Below, in pieces: positions 1-9,645 of a stretch of 64,000 nt of DNA (within the stretch, counting starts at the first letter, position 1; each line of letters begins with the position of its first letter). The position numbers were made by a program, and so were the translations under genes. Location: NCBI GenBank assembly GCA_023410715.1, contig JAEYPN010000026.1:1-64000 (forward strand), written 5' to 3'. A model generated the notes under the pieces. That model was not told where the DNA came from, did no database searches, and was given only the letters and a program-made list of their open reading frames with translations. The DNA is from Bacillota bacterium (GTDB lineage: Bacteria; Bacillota_I; Bacilli_A; Izemoplasmatales; UBA1188).

Positions 1-44
1 ATCATATTTTTAAACTCATCATCATATCGACTGCTTCTTGCCAT
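1..44 (-). CDS. IS3-type transposase OrfA, N-terminal tip (partial at window edge)
   Basis: On the minus strand a start codon at 42-44 is preceded by an AAGGAAG ribosome binding site (about 52-58) and begins a frame reading MARSSRYDDEFKNM before the window ends. The pattern of a few basic residues followed by Y-D-D/E-E-F-K is the usual opening of IS3/IS150-family OrfA, the helix-turn-helix subunit that binds the element ends. A -10-like TATAAT lies at 71-76 on the same strand. Only 14 residues are visible, so the family call is tentative; the element end should lie somewhere between about 75 and 130. Confidence 0.5.
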   Translation of the reverse strand, partial: MARSSRYDDEFKNM

Positions 45-136
45 TATAGACACTTCCTTTGCTGTTATTAATTATATCATAATTATTTGTCTAACTAAAT
101 GTGTCTATATATCTATACTAGCACCAAAAATATTTG

Positions 137-170
137 TTTTAAACACAGTTTTAAACACAGTTTTAAACAC
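137..170. repeat. 12-bp tandem repeat, almost three copies
   Basis: The unit TTTTAAACACAG occurs at 137-148 and 149-160, followed by ten bases of a third copy at 161-170. It sits just beyond the putative IS3 end. It may be a replication-slippage product at an insertion junction; no function is evident. Confidence 0.7.
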
Positions 171-789
171 AAATGATAAATAAAAGGAAAATATAATTTT
201 TTATTATAAATTAAAATTAAAAAATGGGATTTTAATTGAACTAATAGAAAATTTTATGTTGTATACCAAGTAACAAGTGATTATATGAATCGTGCTGAAA
301 AAAAGCTTGTAAGAAAAAAATTCAAATCAGCATGTAAGTTAATATCTAATAAAGATTTTTATATTATATATAAGCCAGTATATCATAAATCGCTTAAAGT
401 ACTAAATGGAAAGTAACGGTATATACTTTTCATATAATAAATAATTTTTTAAAGAGCGGTAAATCTTATAAAAATAATAATGCAAGATATAAAAGTTCTC
501 ACGTGTCGCAAGTGCTTAGTAAAAAGTCTAGTTAATGATGCATAAATGCTTAAAATAAATAAAACAATGTTAGAAAATGGATAAGAAGTAATTGTGAATA
601 TTTTGAGATTATGATTAATGTCAAATATTGTTCACCGTTTCTAGATTATATTGAGGAAATGTTACGTTATAAATATAATCATAGATATGAGATGAGTTCT
701 ATTGCTATTTTAATAATGGTAGTGTCAAGAATTTTGTGTAAATGATTTATAAAAAAAATTGAATTTAACTCTAGTAAGATTAAAATTGT
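171..789. other. Non-coding or decayed stretch between two transposase remnants
   Basis: No recognisable gene is present. Two short plus-strand reading frames occur: 285-416 (43 codons, Lys-rich, starts MNRAEKK) and 611-745 (44 codons). Neither has a convincing ribosome binding site or a family I recognise. The stretch is very AT-rich and most likely debris between mobile elements. Confidence 0.5.
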
Positions 790-1522
790 GTGTAATTAAA
801 CATTTTATTTAGTTCAGCTGAAACAAGTTTAAATCCTTTGTTTATTCTCATCTGAAACTTTTGATTATAATCTTCTGCATATGACTAATAAATCTAATTA
901 ATGATTCTTCATTTGGAAATTGTCCTTTTCTCTTAGTATAACGCTTAAGATGTTTATTAAATCCTTCTATAAGATTAGTTGTATATATTGACGCCCTAAT
1001 CTCTTTAGGAAAAGATAAAAATGTAAATAATGCTTCGTTATTATTTAACATTTCTATAACTTTTGGGTATTTCTTTTGTCAGCCATTAGTAAAATTTTCT
1101 AAGGCAGATTTAGTACTATCTAAAGTATCATGCCTATAGACTGTCTTTAAATCATTCAATATATCACTTTGATCTTTAACTCTTACATTATGTGCAACAT
1201 TTCGTGCTAGATGGGCCCAACAGGATTGATGTTTGGCTTTAGGGTAAACAATAGATATAGTATCCTTTATTCTAGTTAATCCATTTGTGATGAATAAAAG
1301 TGTTTTTTTAGCACCTCGTGCCTTTAAATCTTTTTAGATAGATTCCCAGTTATAAGCAGATTCTGTTGGATAGATATTATAAGAAAGAATCTCTTTATAG
1401 CCATCTGGAGTTATGCCAATGGCAAAATATAGCGCTTCTTTAGCTACTGTATCACATTTTATTGACAGATAAGTCGTATCTAAATAAATTACTAGCACCA
1501 ACATAATGCTTAGCCGATTCAT
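790..1522 (-). pseudogene. Decayed IS256-family (mutator-type) transposase
   Basis: Reading the minus strand from 1522 gives the catalytic-core pattern of IS256 transposases: YLDTTYLS, then AIGITPDGYKE and ES..WES. After an in-frame TAA (1334-1336) the same frame continues with DLKARG, CWAHLARN and a second in-frame stop, TGA, near 1080. It then runs through FPKEIRASIYTTN and IEGFNKHLKR. A further single-base shift near 860 leads into a C-terminal tail (..INKGFKLVSAEL..). The N-terminal ~150 residues of the family are absent. Two nonsense codons, one frameshift and the 5' truncation make it non-functional. The TGA replaces a residue that is normally Trp in this family, consistent with a TGG to TGA mutation. 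Confidence 0.85.
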
Positions 1523-1530
1523 AATCCATT

Positions 1531-1586
1531 AAAAAACTCCTTTCGATGTATGTTTTTCTAATTACATTATACAAAAGGAGTTTTTT
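1531..1586. terminator. 13-bp inverted repeat next to the IS256 remnant
   Basis: AAAAAACTCCTTT (1531-1543) is the exact inverse of AAAGGAGTTTTTT (1574-1586), with a 30-nt loop. A- and T-runs at the ends would let it act as a terminator on either strand. It shields the ABC exporter gene at 1760 from transcription out of the IS remnant, or marks an old element end. Confidence 0.5.
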
Positions 1587-1759
1587 ATTAAAATATCAAC
1601 CAATTATAAATTAATATTTTCTTTTTTATGACTATCATATTTTACGCCATTCAACAAAAAACGACAAATAATCAAATATGCTATTGCTATAATTAAGTCC
1701 ATCAATTTAATAATTAGGATATGGGGATATTTTAGATTATTTTATGCAAGGGTGAAGAT

Positions 1760-4129
1760 ATGCTACAATTATCAAACATTACTAAACAATTTCATGGGAA
1801 AAGAAATAATAATTCTTTTACTTTAGGCGAAATAAACTTAAGTTTCCCTAATAAGGGTCTTATTTCAATTTTAGGCAGAAGTGGAAGCGGTAAAACAACG
1901 CTACTAAATGTAATTGGCGGAATTATCACTCCAAGTACTGGAAAAATACTATATGAAAATTTAAATTCAGATTTATTAACTGATTTAGAGTATGATTATA
2001 TCCGGAATCATTATATTGGCTTTATTTTTCAAGAATTTTATTTGGTTGATAAACTTACTGTATATGAGAATATCAAGATTGCTTTAGATTTACAAAACTG
2101 TAGTGATGGGGAAATTGAAAATAAAATAGATGATGCGCTTGAGAAACTAGAAATCTCTTATTTAAAAAATCGTGAAGTATCTGATTTATCAGGAGGAGAA
2201 AAACAAAGAGTATCTATAGCTAGGGTGATAGCCAAGGGATGTAATGTAATTCTAGCTGATGAACCTACAGGTGCACTTGATGAGAATACTGCAGAATCAG
2301 TTATGAATATCCTTAAAACTTTATCAAACTCAGTTTTGATTGTTTTAGTAACCCATGATAGAGAATATGCTTATAGCTATAGCGACAGGGTATTAACAAT
2401 TAGTAATGGTAAAATCATTAAAGATGAAAATATTAATGAAATCAAAGAAGACTCAATGAAAAATATACAAGTCATTAGTGAAAAACTTAAATTCAAAAAT
2501 ATTTTCTCTTTATCCAATAAGGTGTTAACTAAAAGAGTCAAAAAATTTATATTTACAATCCTTTTTTGGATGATTAGTGCTTTTGCATTACTTGTAAGTC
2601 TGAATCTCTCATTAATTAATCAAAATGATTTTGTTATAAGATCAATAGAAGAAAATAATATTAATCATTTTAAGATTGTAAAAAATATTTCTTTGACAGA
2701 AGAAGTACCAAATAGTATTAATGATATTGACAAATATAGAAATTTAGAGTTCCAAACTATTACTTTTAACTCATACTTTTATTGTGGTAGTAATTTTTAT
2801 TATGATTCAATTTATCCTTTAATGTCCTATAAGTATGATAGAACATTAGATCTTTTATATGGTCAAAAACTTTTTAATTATATAGAAGTTGTCGATGATA
2901 TAACTTTTTATGAAGGTAGTACTATTTATTTAGAGGATTATGAAATTGTAATTACCGATTTTATCGCTGGTAGTCTTATTTATAGAGATATCATTGATGT
3001 AGAAAATGCTAATGATGTAAAAGGGAAAAAACTATTAGTAAATAATAAAGAATTAATAATTAAGGATATTATTCCTACAGATTATAAAAAGTTTTTATCA
3101 ACCGAATATAGTAATAATAGTAATTGGGTTCCTGATTTTTTAAATAGTAATGAATATTTTGATAAACTTAGGAATGAATATTCTACCATTTATATGAATT
3201 ACAATACTCTTGATTATCTCAACAGAAATGAATCGGAGTTTAAATTAGTAATAAATGGCGGAGAATCAAAAGTATTTAACATTAATAATAGTAATTTTAG
3301 TGAAGGCACTTATTTAGGAAAAATTCCATTTAATAATCATGAAATGATAGTTGATATGGCCTTTTTACATATAGTAACAGGAGAAAAAGTTACATTTGAA
3401 GGCTTAAGTTCTTTTTTGAATAAAAGCTATGATATAAAATTTTATAATAAGGATAATATACTGGAAACTCATAATTATACAATTGTTGGCATTAAATATT
3501 CTAATCGTGGCGGATCTGGAATGTTTGTCACAGAAAATGAATATAAGAAATTAGAAGAAAACTATGCATCAGACATACCAGATACTTATATAAAAGGATA
3601 TGCAGCAACTCTTGGAACAAAAGATGAAAATAAAGAGTTGATTAAGAAGTTATTAGAAAATAATGATTTTATGTATAACTTTTATAGTGCTGAACTTTGG
3701 TCGGGAATTAGTGTAATCAACGATTTTAAATTTTTATTTAGATGTATTACTTTAGGAACATTAGTGTTTTTAATCCTGATTATCTATTATTTTACGAGTC
3801 AATTAATAATAGATAATAAAAGAACGATTGGAATCTTATCATCCCTTGGCTGTGGGAAAAAAGATTTTATATCACTCTTTATATTTGAAAATATTAAGAT
3901 CTTAGCTATTTCTTTTTTATCCGCAACAATATTACACGCTTTAATGATTGATTTTATTAGTAAATATATAAAAAAAATTACTGATATGAGCTTACAAATT
4001 GTTAGATATAAAATTTTAGCAGTTCCAATTGTTTTAGTAATTATTCTTATTATTACTTTACTTTCTTCTTATTCACCAATTAACAAATTAAGGAAAAAAG
4101 ATTTAGTAACTATTATTTATGATCGATGA
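1760..4129 (+). CDS. ABC exporter, ATPase fused to FtsX-type permease (MacB/antimicrobial-peptide export class)
   Basis: The 789-residue protein joins an ATPase to a permease in one chain. Walker A GRSGSGKT is at residues 39-46, the signature LSGGEKQ at 143-149, Walker B with DE at 167-168 and TGALD just after; the switch histidine is in VTHDREY near 200. One membrane helix near residues 262-285 is followed by a ~370-residue extracytoplasmic region, then three helices near 650-775, the usual FtsX layout. Single-chain exporters of this kind in Firmicutes often export or remove antimicrobial peptides or act on lipoproteins; the substrate here is unknown. The start ATG follows AAGGGTGAAG. The gene stands alone between mobile-element remnants, so horizontal acquisition is possible. 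Confidence 0.85.
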   Translation: MLQLSNITKQFHGKRNNNSFTLGEINLSFPNKGLISILGRSGSGKTTLLNVIGGIITPSTGKILYENLNSDLLTDLEYDYIRNHYIGFIFQEFYLVDKLTVYENIKIALDLQNCSDGEIENKIDDALEKLEISYLKNREVSDLSGGEKQRVSIARVIAKGCNVILADEPTGALDENTAESVMNILKTLSNSVLIVLVTHDREYAYSYSDRVLTISNGKIIKDENINEIKEDSMKNIQVISEKLKFKNIFSLSNKVLTKRVKKFIFTILFWMISAFALLVSLNLSLINQNDFVIRSIEENNINHFKIVKNISLTEEVPNSINDIDKYRNLEFQTITFNSYFYCGSNFYYDSIYPLMSYKYDRTLDLLYGQKLFNYIEVVDDITFYEGSTIYLEDYEIVITDFIAGSLIYRDIIDVENANDVKGKKLLVNNKELIIKDIIPTDYKKFLSTEYSNNSNWVPDFLNSNEYFDKLRNEYSTIYMNYNTLDYLNRNESEFKLVINGGESKVFNINNSNFSEGTYLGKIPFNNHEMIVDMAFLHIVTGEKVTFEGLSSFLNKSYDIKFYNKDNILETHNYTIVGIKYSNRGGSGMFVTENEYKKLEENYASDIPDTYIKGYAATLGTKDENKELIKKLLENNDFMYNFYSAELWSGISVINDFKFLFRCITLGTLVFLILIIYYFTSQLIIDNKRTIGILSSLGCGKKDFISLFIFENIKILAISFLSATILHALMIDFISKYIKKITDMSLQIVRYKILAVPIVLVIILIITLLSSYSPINKLRKKDLVTIIYDR

Positions 4130-4262
4130 TAGAAAAATTAAAATATATAAACTTTAATGTAAAGATAAAATATTTTTTCTAAGCTATAATTTAGTTTTAT
4201 TCAAGGTGCTATAAAAGCAAAAAAGAGCTGTTTAAAAATAAATTTTTTTAAAAAAATTAAAC

Positions 4263-4312
4263 TAAACCCAATTATTTAAACTTGAGGAATCAAGAAAGAA
4301 TAATTGGGTTTA
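4263..4312. terminator. Long hairpin downstream of the ABC exporter
   Basis: A 14-bp perfect stem (4263-4276 with 4299-4312, core AAACCCAATTATT) encloses a small inner CTTG/CAAG stem. It lies 130 bp after the exporter stop codon and is followed by only a weak T tract, so it is a probable but not classic terminator. Confidence 0.55.
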
Positions 4313-4463
4313 TTTATAAAGTTAATGGAAGTAGATAGAACAAAATTATATAATTAAGCAAAATTGTAATAAACATATTAAAATAGTAAAAGCTATTTAA
4401 TTTTAATACTGATATTATCAACATTAAAGTATAATAATGTTGACAATGTAAAAAATTGGGGCT

Positions 4464-5045
4464 ATGATTATAAAAGATGAGTATCATAGGGATAATTTAA
4501 AGAATGAGTTAATTAAAAAAGCTATTTAATTAATAATGGAAAATGGAGAAGAAGGAATATTAATTAGAAACCTAGCTTCAATATTTAGTGTATCAAGGCA
4601 AGATCCATATAATTATTTTTTAGTAAAGTGGATATGCTCGAATACATGAAAGATTATCTATCAAATTAATTTGCAAAATTTTAATAAGTGATTATGATTT
4701 AAATGATTCTAATACACTTAATAAAATGGGTTTTGCATATATTGAATACTTTAAAAATCGCCTAAGATATTTTAATTTTTTTATGGACAAAGTGAATATA
4801 AAAGAAAACTAACTTTAGATTATGTAGAAGGGAATTTCAAACAATTTGATGTATTTAGAGAAGAATGCTAAAGGTTAACTGGGTTATATAATTTACCAAA
4901 GAATATTGGTGTTGCATGGCTTGTTAGATACTTTAGCAAAGTTTATGGTGCCACATCATTAGTAGTAAATGCTAATTTTGAATATGATGGTAATATGGGC
5001 GAACTATTAAGTCACTTGTTTGATTTTGGTGGAAACAATGCGTAA
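4464..5045 (+). pseudogene. Decayed TetR-family transcriptional regulator
   Basis: From the ATG at 4464 the frame reads YHRDNLKNELIKKAI, a TAA, then LIMENGEEGILIRNLA and SIFSVSRQDPYNYF. This is the TetR N-terminal helix-turn-helix with its usual (G/S)VSR..PY..F recognition helix. A one-base shift in a T-run near 4620 restores FSKVDMLEYMKDYL. Later pieces include YFKNRLRYFNFF and a C-terminal AWLVRYFSKVYGA stretch like the ligand-domain W-x-x-x-H-G region of this family. Several stops and shifts interrupt it. The last open segment ends at 5045, overlapping the start of the CPBP protease gene, so the two probably formed an operon. Confidence 0.8.
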
Positions 5046-5835
5046 AATATTAATTAATCATCCAATAATATCATCAATTCTTTATGTGGTTATTGCAATG
5101 GTTATTCCTTTTAGTGTTATTTATCCAATGACAAAAGGATTACCATATTATTTTCCAGCATTTATTAAATATAGTATTACATTAGTAATATCAATCTTAT
5201 TAATTATTTCTATTTATAAGGGTTATCGTTATAAAATAGATAATACTACTTTCTTCAAAAGATTTTTTTCATATGGCGGATTTGGGTTAATCTATGCTTT
5301 AATGGCTTTTATATTTAGTTATTCTAATATATATAGAGTACCAGATACTTTAGAGGTTATAAGCTATATTTTATATGTGTTAATGATTGCCATCAGTGAA
5401 GAAGCTTTATTCCGTGTTTTGATCCTTAATGCTATTTTAAATATATATAAAACTCGAAAAAAAGGCGTTTTATTTTCAGTTACTATTGCATCAGTTATAT
5501 TTGGTATAAGACACTTTCTTAATCTGGTTTTATATCCTAATACACCAATTTCAACTATTGGTCAGGTAATATTTACATTTATGGCAGGATTTTATTTATC
5601 TTGCTTATATATAAGAACGATGAATCCATTCTTTGGTATTATAATTCATTTTGTAGAAAACTTTTCAACTATGTTTTGGGGACTCCTATCACTTGAGGCT
5701 TTAAATAATCAAAACATAGATGCAGGAGTTTTTAATGTTGTTTTATTAGTATCCGTACATTCATTTTATATAGTTGTTGGATTCCAGTTATTAAAAAAAT
5801 ATTTTTATAAAAATTTAATGAAAGGAATAATGTGA
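5038..5835 (+). CDS. CPBP-family intramembrane metalloprotease (CAAX protease/Abi)
   Basis: This 265-residue polytopic membrane protein has the three signature motifs of the family: EExxxR (EEALFR, near residue 122), FxxxH (FGIRH, near 157) and HxxxN (HFVEN, near 205), the proposed metal and catalytic residues of type II CAAX proteases. I chose ATG 5038, with GGTGG about 6 nt upstream; a TTG at 5020 would give a few extra residues. In Firmicutes such proteins occur in bacteriocin maturation and self-immunity. Here it directly follows the decayed TetR gene, so its former control is probably lost. The substrate is unknown. Confidence 0.85.
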   Translation: MRKILINHPIISSILYVVIAMVIPFSVIYPMTKGLPYYFPAFIKYSITLVISILLIISIYKGYRYKIDNTTFFKRFFSYGGFGLIYALMAFIFSYSNIYRVPDTLEVISYILYVLMIAISEEALFRVLILNAILNIYKTRKKGVLFSVTIASVIFGIRHFLNLVLYPNTPISTIGQVIFTFMAGFYLSCLYIRTMNPFFGIIIHFVENFSTMFWGLLSLEALNNQNIDAGVFNVVLLVSVHSFYIVVGFQLLKKYFYKNLMKGIM

Positions 5836-6326
5836 ATAAAATTTTATTAATTGTTCAAATGATTAAAGAAAATAAAACAATTATAACTTTTATAAAATAT
5901 TTATAGTGTCAAAGTTTTTTGACTTATAAAAGTTTGTTTTATTTAAAACGGAGTATAGAGTAAAAAATTAATCTATATTATTTATAAATAAACATTGGGA
6001 ATTAAAAATTTTATAAAAATTGTATAAATATGACAATTTATGTTAATAATGCATAGATTTTTTATCAAAAAAATGATACAATTATTTTTAACGTAAGCGA
6101 TTACAATAAATAATAATTATTAAAAACAAGAAATACAATGATTACCAATCAAGCAGGTAAGTAATCAATAATAAAATAAAACTTAGTTTTTACTTAAAAT
6201 ATAATTTTTTATATTGAAATTTATATTATTTAAATATTCATTTTGTATTATTTTATTTTTTAATTAAAATTTAGCCTCAATAACTAAAATTTTTACTATT
6301 AATTTTATTAAGGAAGGGAAAAACTA
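5836..6326. other. Intergenic region upstream of the helicase-TIR gene
   Basis: No gene is seen in these 490 bases. They hold a short inverted repeat GATTAC/GTAATC (about 6138-6164), a cre-like 14-mer at 6092-6105 (one mismatch to TGWAANCGNTNWCA) and an AGGAAGGG ribosome binding site just before 6327. No strong -35/-10 pair stands out in the uniformly AT-rich sequence. Confidence 0.5.
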
Positions 6327-8690
6327 ATGATAAAAAAAATTGATGTGTTAGATATTATCGCAGAATGTAAAGCAATAAGAGTTGATGAGTATCTTAAATT
6401 CTATTTTTCTGAATTTGCTCAAATGAATTGTAACGAGGTTAAATATATAAAAATTTTAGATACTCCATTCTATGTTTCAATTATTAAGGATACAAGTGAA
6501 AGAATTTTAGAACATTCAAAAGGAAAACTGATGGAAAAAGGTTGGAGAATTTGCATTTTTTATTTTGTAAATAGAAATGTTTTAAAAAAATATTTTGGTA
6601 TTAATTCTAATTTTCCTGAATTAAATTTTTATAAAGGAATAATAGAATACACAGGAAGATATAAAACTGACTATAAAGGAAACAATCCTGATAATATTCG
6701 TTTGTTTGATAATCAAGTATATCATATTCAGGATAGTGTACTTACATACTTTATTGAAAATCATAGCTCATGGTTTGTAAGAAGTTATGTTTATATAAAT
6801 ATGATTATATGTGACGAAAATCAAAAGATAACTAATCGAGACTATAAAATTCACTATTGGAATACTAACTATAAATTTAGAAAATCTAGTGTATCTAAAA
6901 ACATATTTTATAATTCAAAATATTCATATTTTGAATCTGATGTAAAAACAGAATTAGAAAATATTGAAGCTTCAAATAAAGAGATTATTGATTGTGTTAA
7001 TGCATATAATGGAAGTCTTGACTTTAAAATAAATACTCAAGAAAACTTTAATGAAATAAAAAATGATATTGATAATGGAATTCCATATATAGTAGTTCAA
7101 GGATCAGCTAGAACCGGAAAAACAATTATTGCTTTACGATTACTTGGAACATATCAGGAAAGTAAACTATTAATTATGAACTATTATTTTTATCAAGCAT
7201 TAAAAGATGGATTTGGAATATTAAATGTCAATTTCCCAGATGACAGAATTTATCATCATAGTTTAAACCAAAATAAACGGTTAAAGGGTGGTTGGATACA
7301 TGATGTGAAATCAAAAAAAATTATTCCATCTTTATCATTTTTAATCGTTGATGAAGCACAAAGACTTAGCTATATTCCATCTAAACCACTAAATGGTCTG
7401 TCATCACTTGATGAAATAAACTCAATAATTAATTGTTCAAATCATAAACATACCATATTTCTAGGTGATGATTTTCAAAGATTAAATCCAAAATATGATC
7501 AAGGCTTTGAGCGAATATTAAAGCTCCTATCTGATAAAGATTTTCGTGAATATAGTTTCCGAGAACCTATAGGAGTACCACCTGAAATATTAAATAATGT
7601 AAAATATTTGATTGATATTAATAATGACTATGCACCTACTAATCCTAATAACTTTCAATTTAATGTTACTAAAAATATCAACGATTTTGTAAGTGCTTTT
7701 TTAAATGATAAAGTAAAAAGAAAACATTATGTATATGTGGGATTAATAAGAGCTAATGAATCACCTATTATCAAAATTGATGAAGATAATATAATTCAAC
7801 CACTTCCAGAAATATTAAGTGATGTTAATTTTAATTTTTTGTTTGATAGCGAAATTGCATCAAAATATATGCTTTCCACATATGAAGTTATTTCAAGAGA
7901 AATAGAATCAGTTTATCTTTATTTACCCAATATAATAAATTATTATAGTGAAGAGAATGAACTGAGATTTTTAAACCAAGATTCTATATATTTTTTGAGG
8001 CATTTATACGTTCTTATGACAAGAGCCACATTAAAGTTAACAATTTTTTGTGAAAATACAGATTTGTTTAACTATTTTAATGAAAAGATAAATAAAATTT
8101 ATGGTCTAAAGAATTATGATAATGATTTGACTGAAAATACTGAAGAAGATACCATGATCATTAATGATGACCAAAATAGTAATAATAACGCATCTTTTAA
8201 ATATGATGTTTTTATAGCTTATCACGGATCAAGCGATCCAAATGGTTCTTATTCTAGTGCTAAACAACTTGCAGATGAATTTAAAAAAAATGGATTTTTA
8301 GTTTTCTTAAATAATTATTGTTGCTTGCCAGATGATCATGATGTTGGGTTTAACGAAACACAGTACATATTACAAAAAGCTTATTTATTTATTTTGGTTT
8401 TTAATGATTTTGTACAAAGAGATAGTTCTGGTATGATAATGAGAAAATATGATGATGGGACACCAAATCAATTATATCGCGAATTAAGAACATTTACAGA
8501 TATGGTAAATATGGGAGATAGAACCAACATAAGGAATCTTAGGTTTCTCTATACTGGTAAAAAAATGCAAAAGTCAGAGATATATAAATTTTTAAATACT
8601 TTTTATCGTGAAGGTACCTATGGTAACTCAGACTGTTGTTTTACAAAAATCGAGGAAGTAATAACTTGGTTGAAAAATAGAAAAATATGA
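6327..8690 (+). CDS. Helicase-TIR fusion protein (DUF2075-like P-loop ATPase with C-terminal TIR domain), candidate anti-phage effector
   Basis: The protein has 787 residues. Residues 1-240 form an N-terminal region I do not recognise. Residues 250-600 are a superfamily-1-like helicase core: Walker A GSARTGKT (259-266), Walker B LIVDEAQR (339-346), a motif III-like FLGDDFQR (378-385) and a C-terminal YVLMTRA (561-567). Motif V is altered: YEVISREIES near 519-528, where relatives have a QG-E pattern. After an acidic, Asn-rich linker (600-622), residues 624-780 look like a TIR domain: YDVFIAYHGSSDPNG at the first strand, a GFLVF strand and NQLYREL with Glu719 at the position of the NADase catalytic glutamate. 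Known bacterial TIR proteins deplete NAD+ or make signalling nucleotides after phage sensing. I infer that the helicase senses nucleic acid and the TIR domain is the effector. Its neighbours are mobile and decayed genes. Confidence 0.8.
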   Translation: MIKKIDVLDIIAECKAIRVDEYLKFYFSEFAQMNCNEVKYIKILDTPFYVSIIKDTSERILEHSKGKLMEKGWRICIFYFVNRNVLKKYFGINSNFPELNFYKGIIEYTGRYKTDYKGNNPDNIRLFDNQVYHIQDSVLTYFIENHSSWFVRSYVYINMIICDENQKITNRDYKIHYWNTNYKFRKSSVSKNIFYNSKYSYFESDVKTELENIEASNKEIIDCVNAYNGSLDFKINTQENFNEIKNDIDNGIPYIVVQGSARTGKTIIALRLLGTYQESKLLIMNYYFYQALKDGFGILNVNFPDDRIYHHSLNQNKRLKGGWIHDVKSKKIIPSLSFLIVDEAQRLSYIPSKPLNGLSSLDEINSIINCSNHKHTIFLGDDFQRLNPKYDQGFERILKLLSDKDFREYSFREPIGVPPEILNNVKYLIDINNDYAPTNPNNFQFNVTKNINDFVSAFLNDKVKRKHYVYVGLIRANESPIIKIDEDNIIQPLPEILSDVNFNFLFDSEIASKYMLSTYEVISREIESVYLYLPNIINYYSEENELRFLNQDSIYFLRHLYVLMTRATLKLTIFCENTDLFNYFNEKINKIYGLKNYDNDLTENTEEDTMIINDDQNSNNNASFKYDVFIAYHGSSDPNGSYSSAKQLADEFKKNGFLVFLNNYCCLPDDHDVGFNETQYILQKAYLFILVFNDFVQRDSSGMIMRKYDDGTPNQLYRELRTFTDMVNMGDRTNIRNLRFLYTGKKMQKSEIYKFLNTFYREGTYGNSDCCFTKIEEVITWLKNRKI

Positions 8691-8892
8691 TATATTTTAA
8701 AAATAAACATGGACTATGATAAACAAAGAGTTCATAGTGCAAAACATTTTAGACAAATCTATACTAGCAACATATTAAACTTTTTTAGATACAATCACAT
8801 TAAATTTGTTACATCAAAAAAATTACAAGTATATGGAATTAAATATTAATTAATGGTAAAATACATATAAATGCACTATTGGGAGTGATATT

Positions 8893-9375
8893 ATGGCTGT
8901 TTATGCAGAAATAAAACATTTCTAGATATTTTAAAAACGTCTAAAAGTTAGTGAAAAATAAAGACTAAATCTAAAATAAATATTAATTCAATATATTTTG
9001 ATGATTTAGAGGGAATAGAATTATTAATAGTAAATAATGACAACACTACAGATATAATAAAAACCGTTTATAATGAATTTTATAGCGGTATAGATGAAAA
9101 GATATCAAGACATATTTCTTTTTAAATTTCATATGCTGTATTCATTAATAAGGTACAAGGGCTAGAATATTTAATTGTTAAAATAGTTATAAGTTAAAAT
9201 TCTGATGAAAGAATAACACATGATATTTTTTATATAGCAATAACTCGTACTACGAATAATTTGTATATATATTGGACAAAAAACATACAAAGAACAGTAT
9301 TACCAAATGTTTTATTTGCAGAAAACACGAGATATATCTTTATTTTTGTAAATAAATTTAATTATAAAGTTTGAG
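8893..9375 (+). pseudogene. Remnant of a second superfamily-1 helicase (C-terminal part)
   Basis: From about 8893, shifting plus-strand frames read broken pieces of a helicase C-terminal half. These include IYFDDLEGIELLIVNND, then, after a TAA, YAVFINKVQGLEYLIV (motif V with the QGLE that the intact neighbour lacks), and IFYIAITRTTNNLYIYW (motif VI). At least four stop codons interrupt it, and no Walker A region is found upstream. It is therefore a 5'-truncated, decayed relative of the 6327-8690 helicase core, possibly an ancestral duplicate or partner gene. Confidence 0.7.
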
Positions 9376-9645
9376 ATAAGATTTTGAATATTTATTACTA
9401 TAAATACGATGAAAATCATATAATGCTCCATCAAAGACAAGTTTGTTTTATGGGAATTTTAAAAACATAACTTGTAAAAGAATATAGCGTAAGTTGATTT
9501 ATGTTTATGGATTTACTAGGTTTAATCCATTGGAATTACTAGATTTTTAAATATAATAAAAAATAAGAAATAATAATCATGCTCACTGATTTATTAAAGA
9601 TCTGTTTGTGTTTTATGGTAATCTGCAAAAGGAGAATGATGGAAA

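Noticed and set aside
117..126. Shared 10-mer ACTAGCACCA at 117-126 and 1491-1500 as a possible target-site or element-end duplication
   Set aside because: The second copy lies within the coding part of the IS256 remnant, and the two differ on both flanks; a chance match is more likely.
6092..6105. cre-like 14-mer (13 of 14 positions matching the CcpA consensus) upstream of the helicase-TIR gene; weaker versions near 17,976 and 46,401
   Set aside because: The consensus is degenerate and AT-tolerant, the gene is not a carbon-metabolism gene, and no promoter was located around it, so chance is likely.
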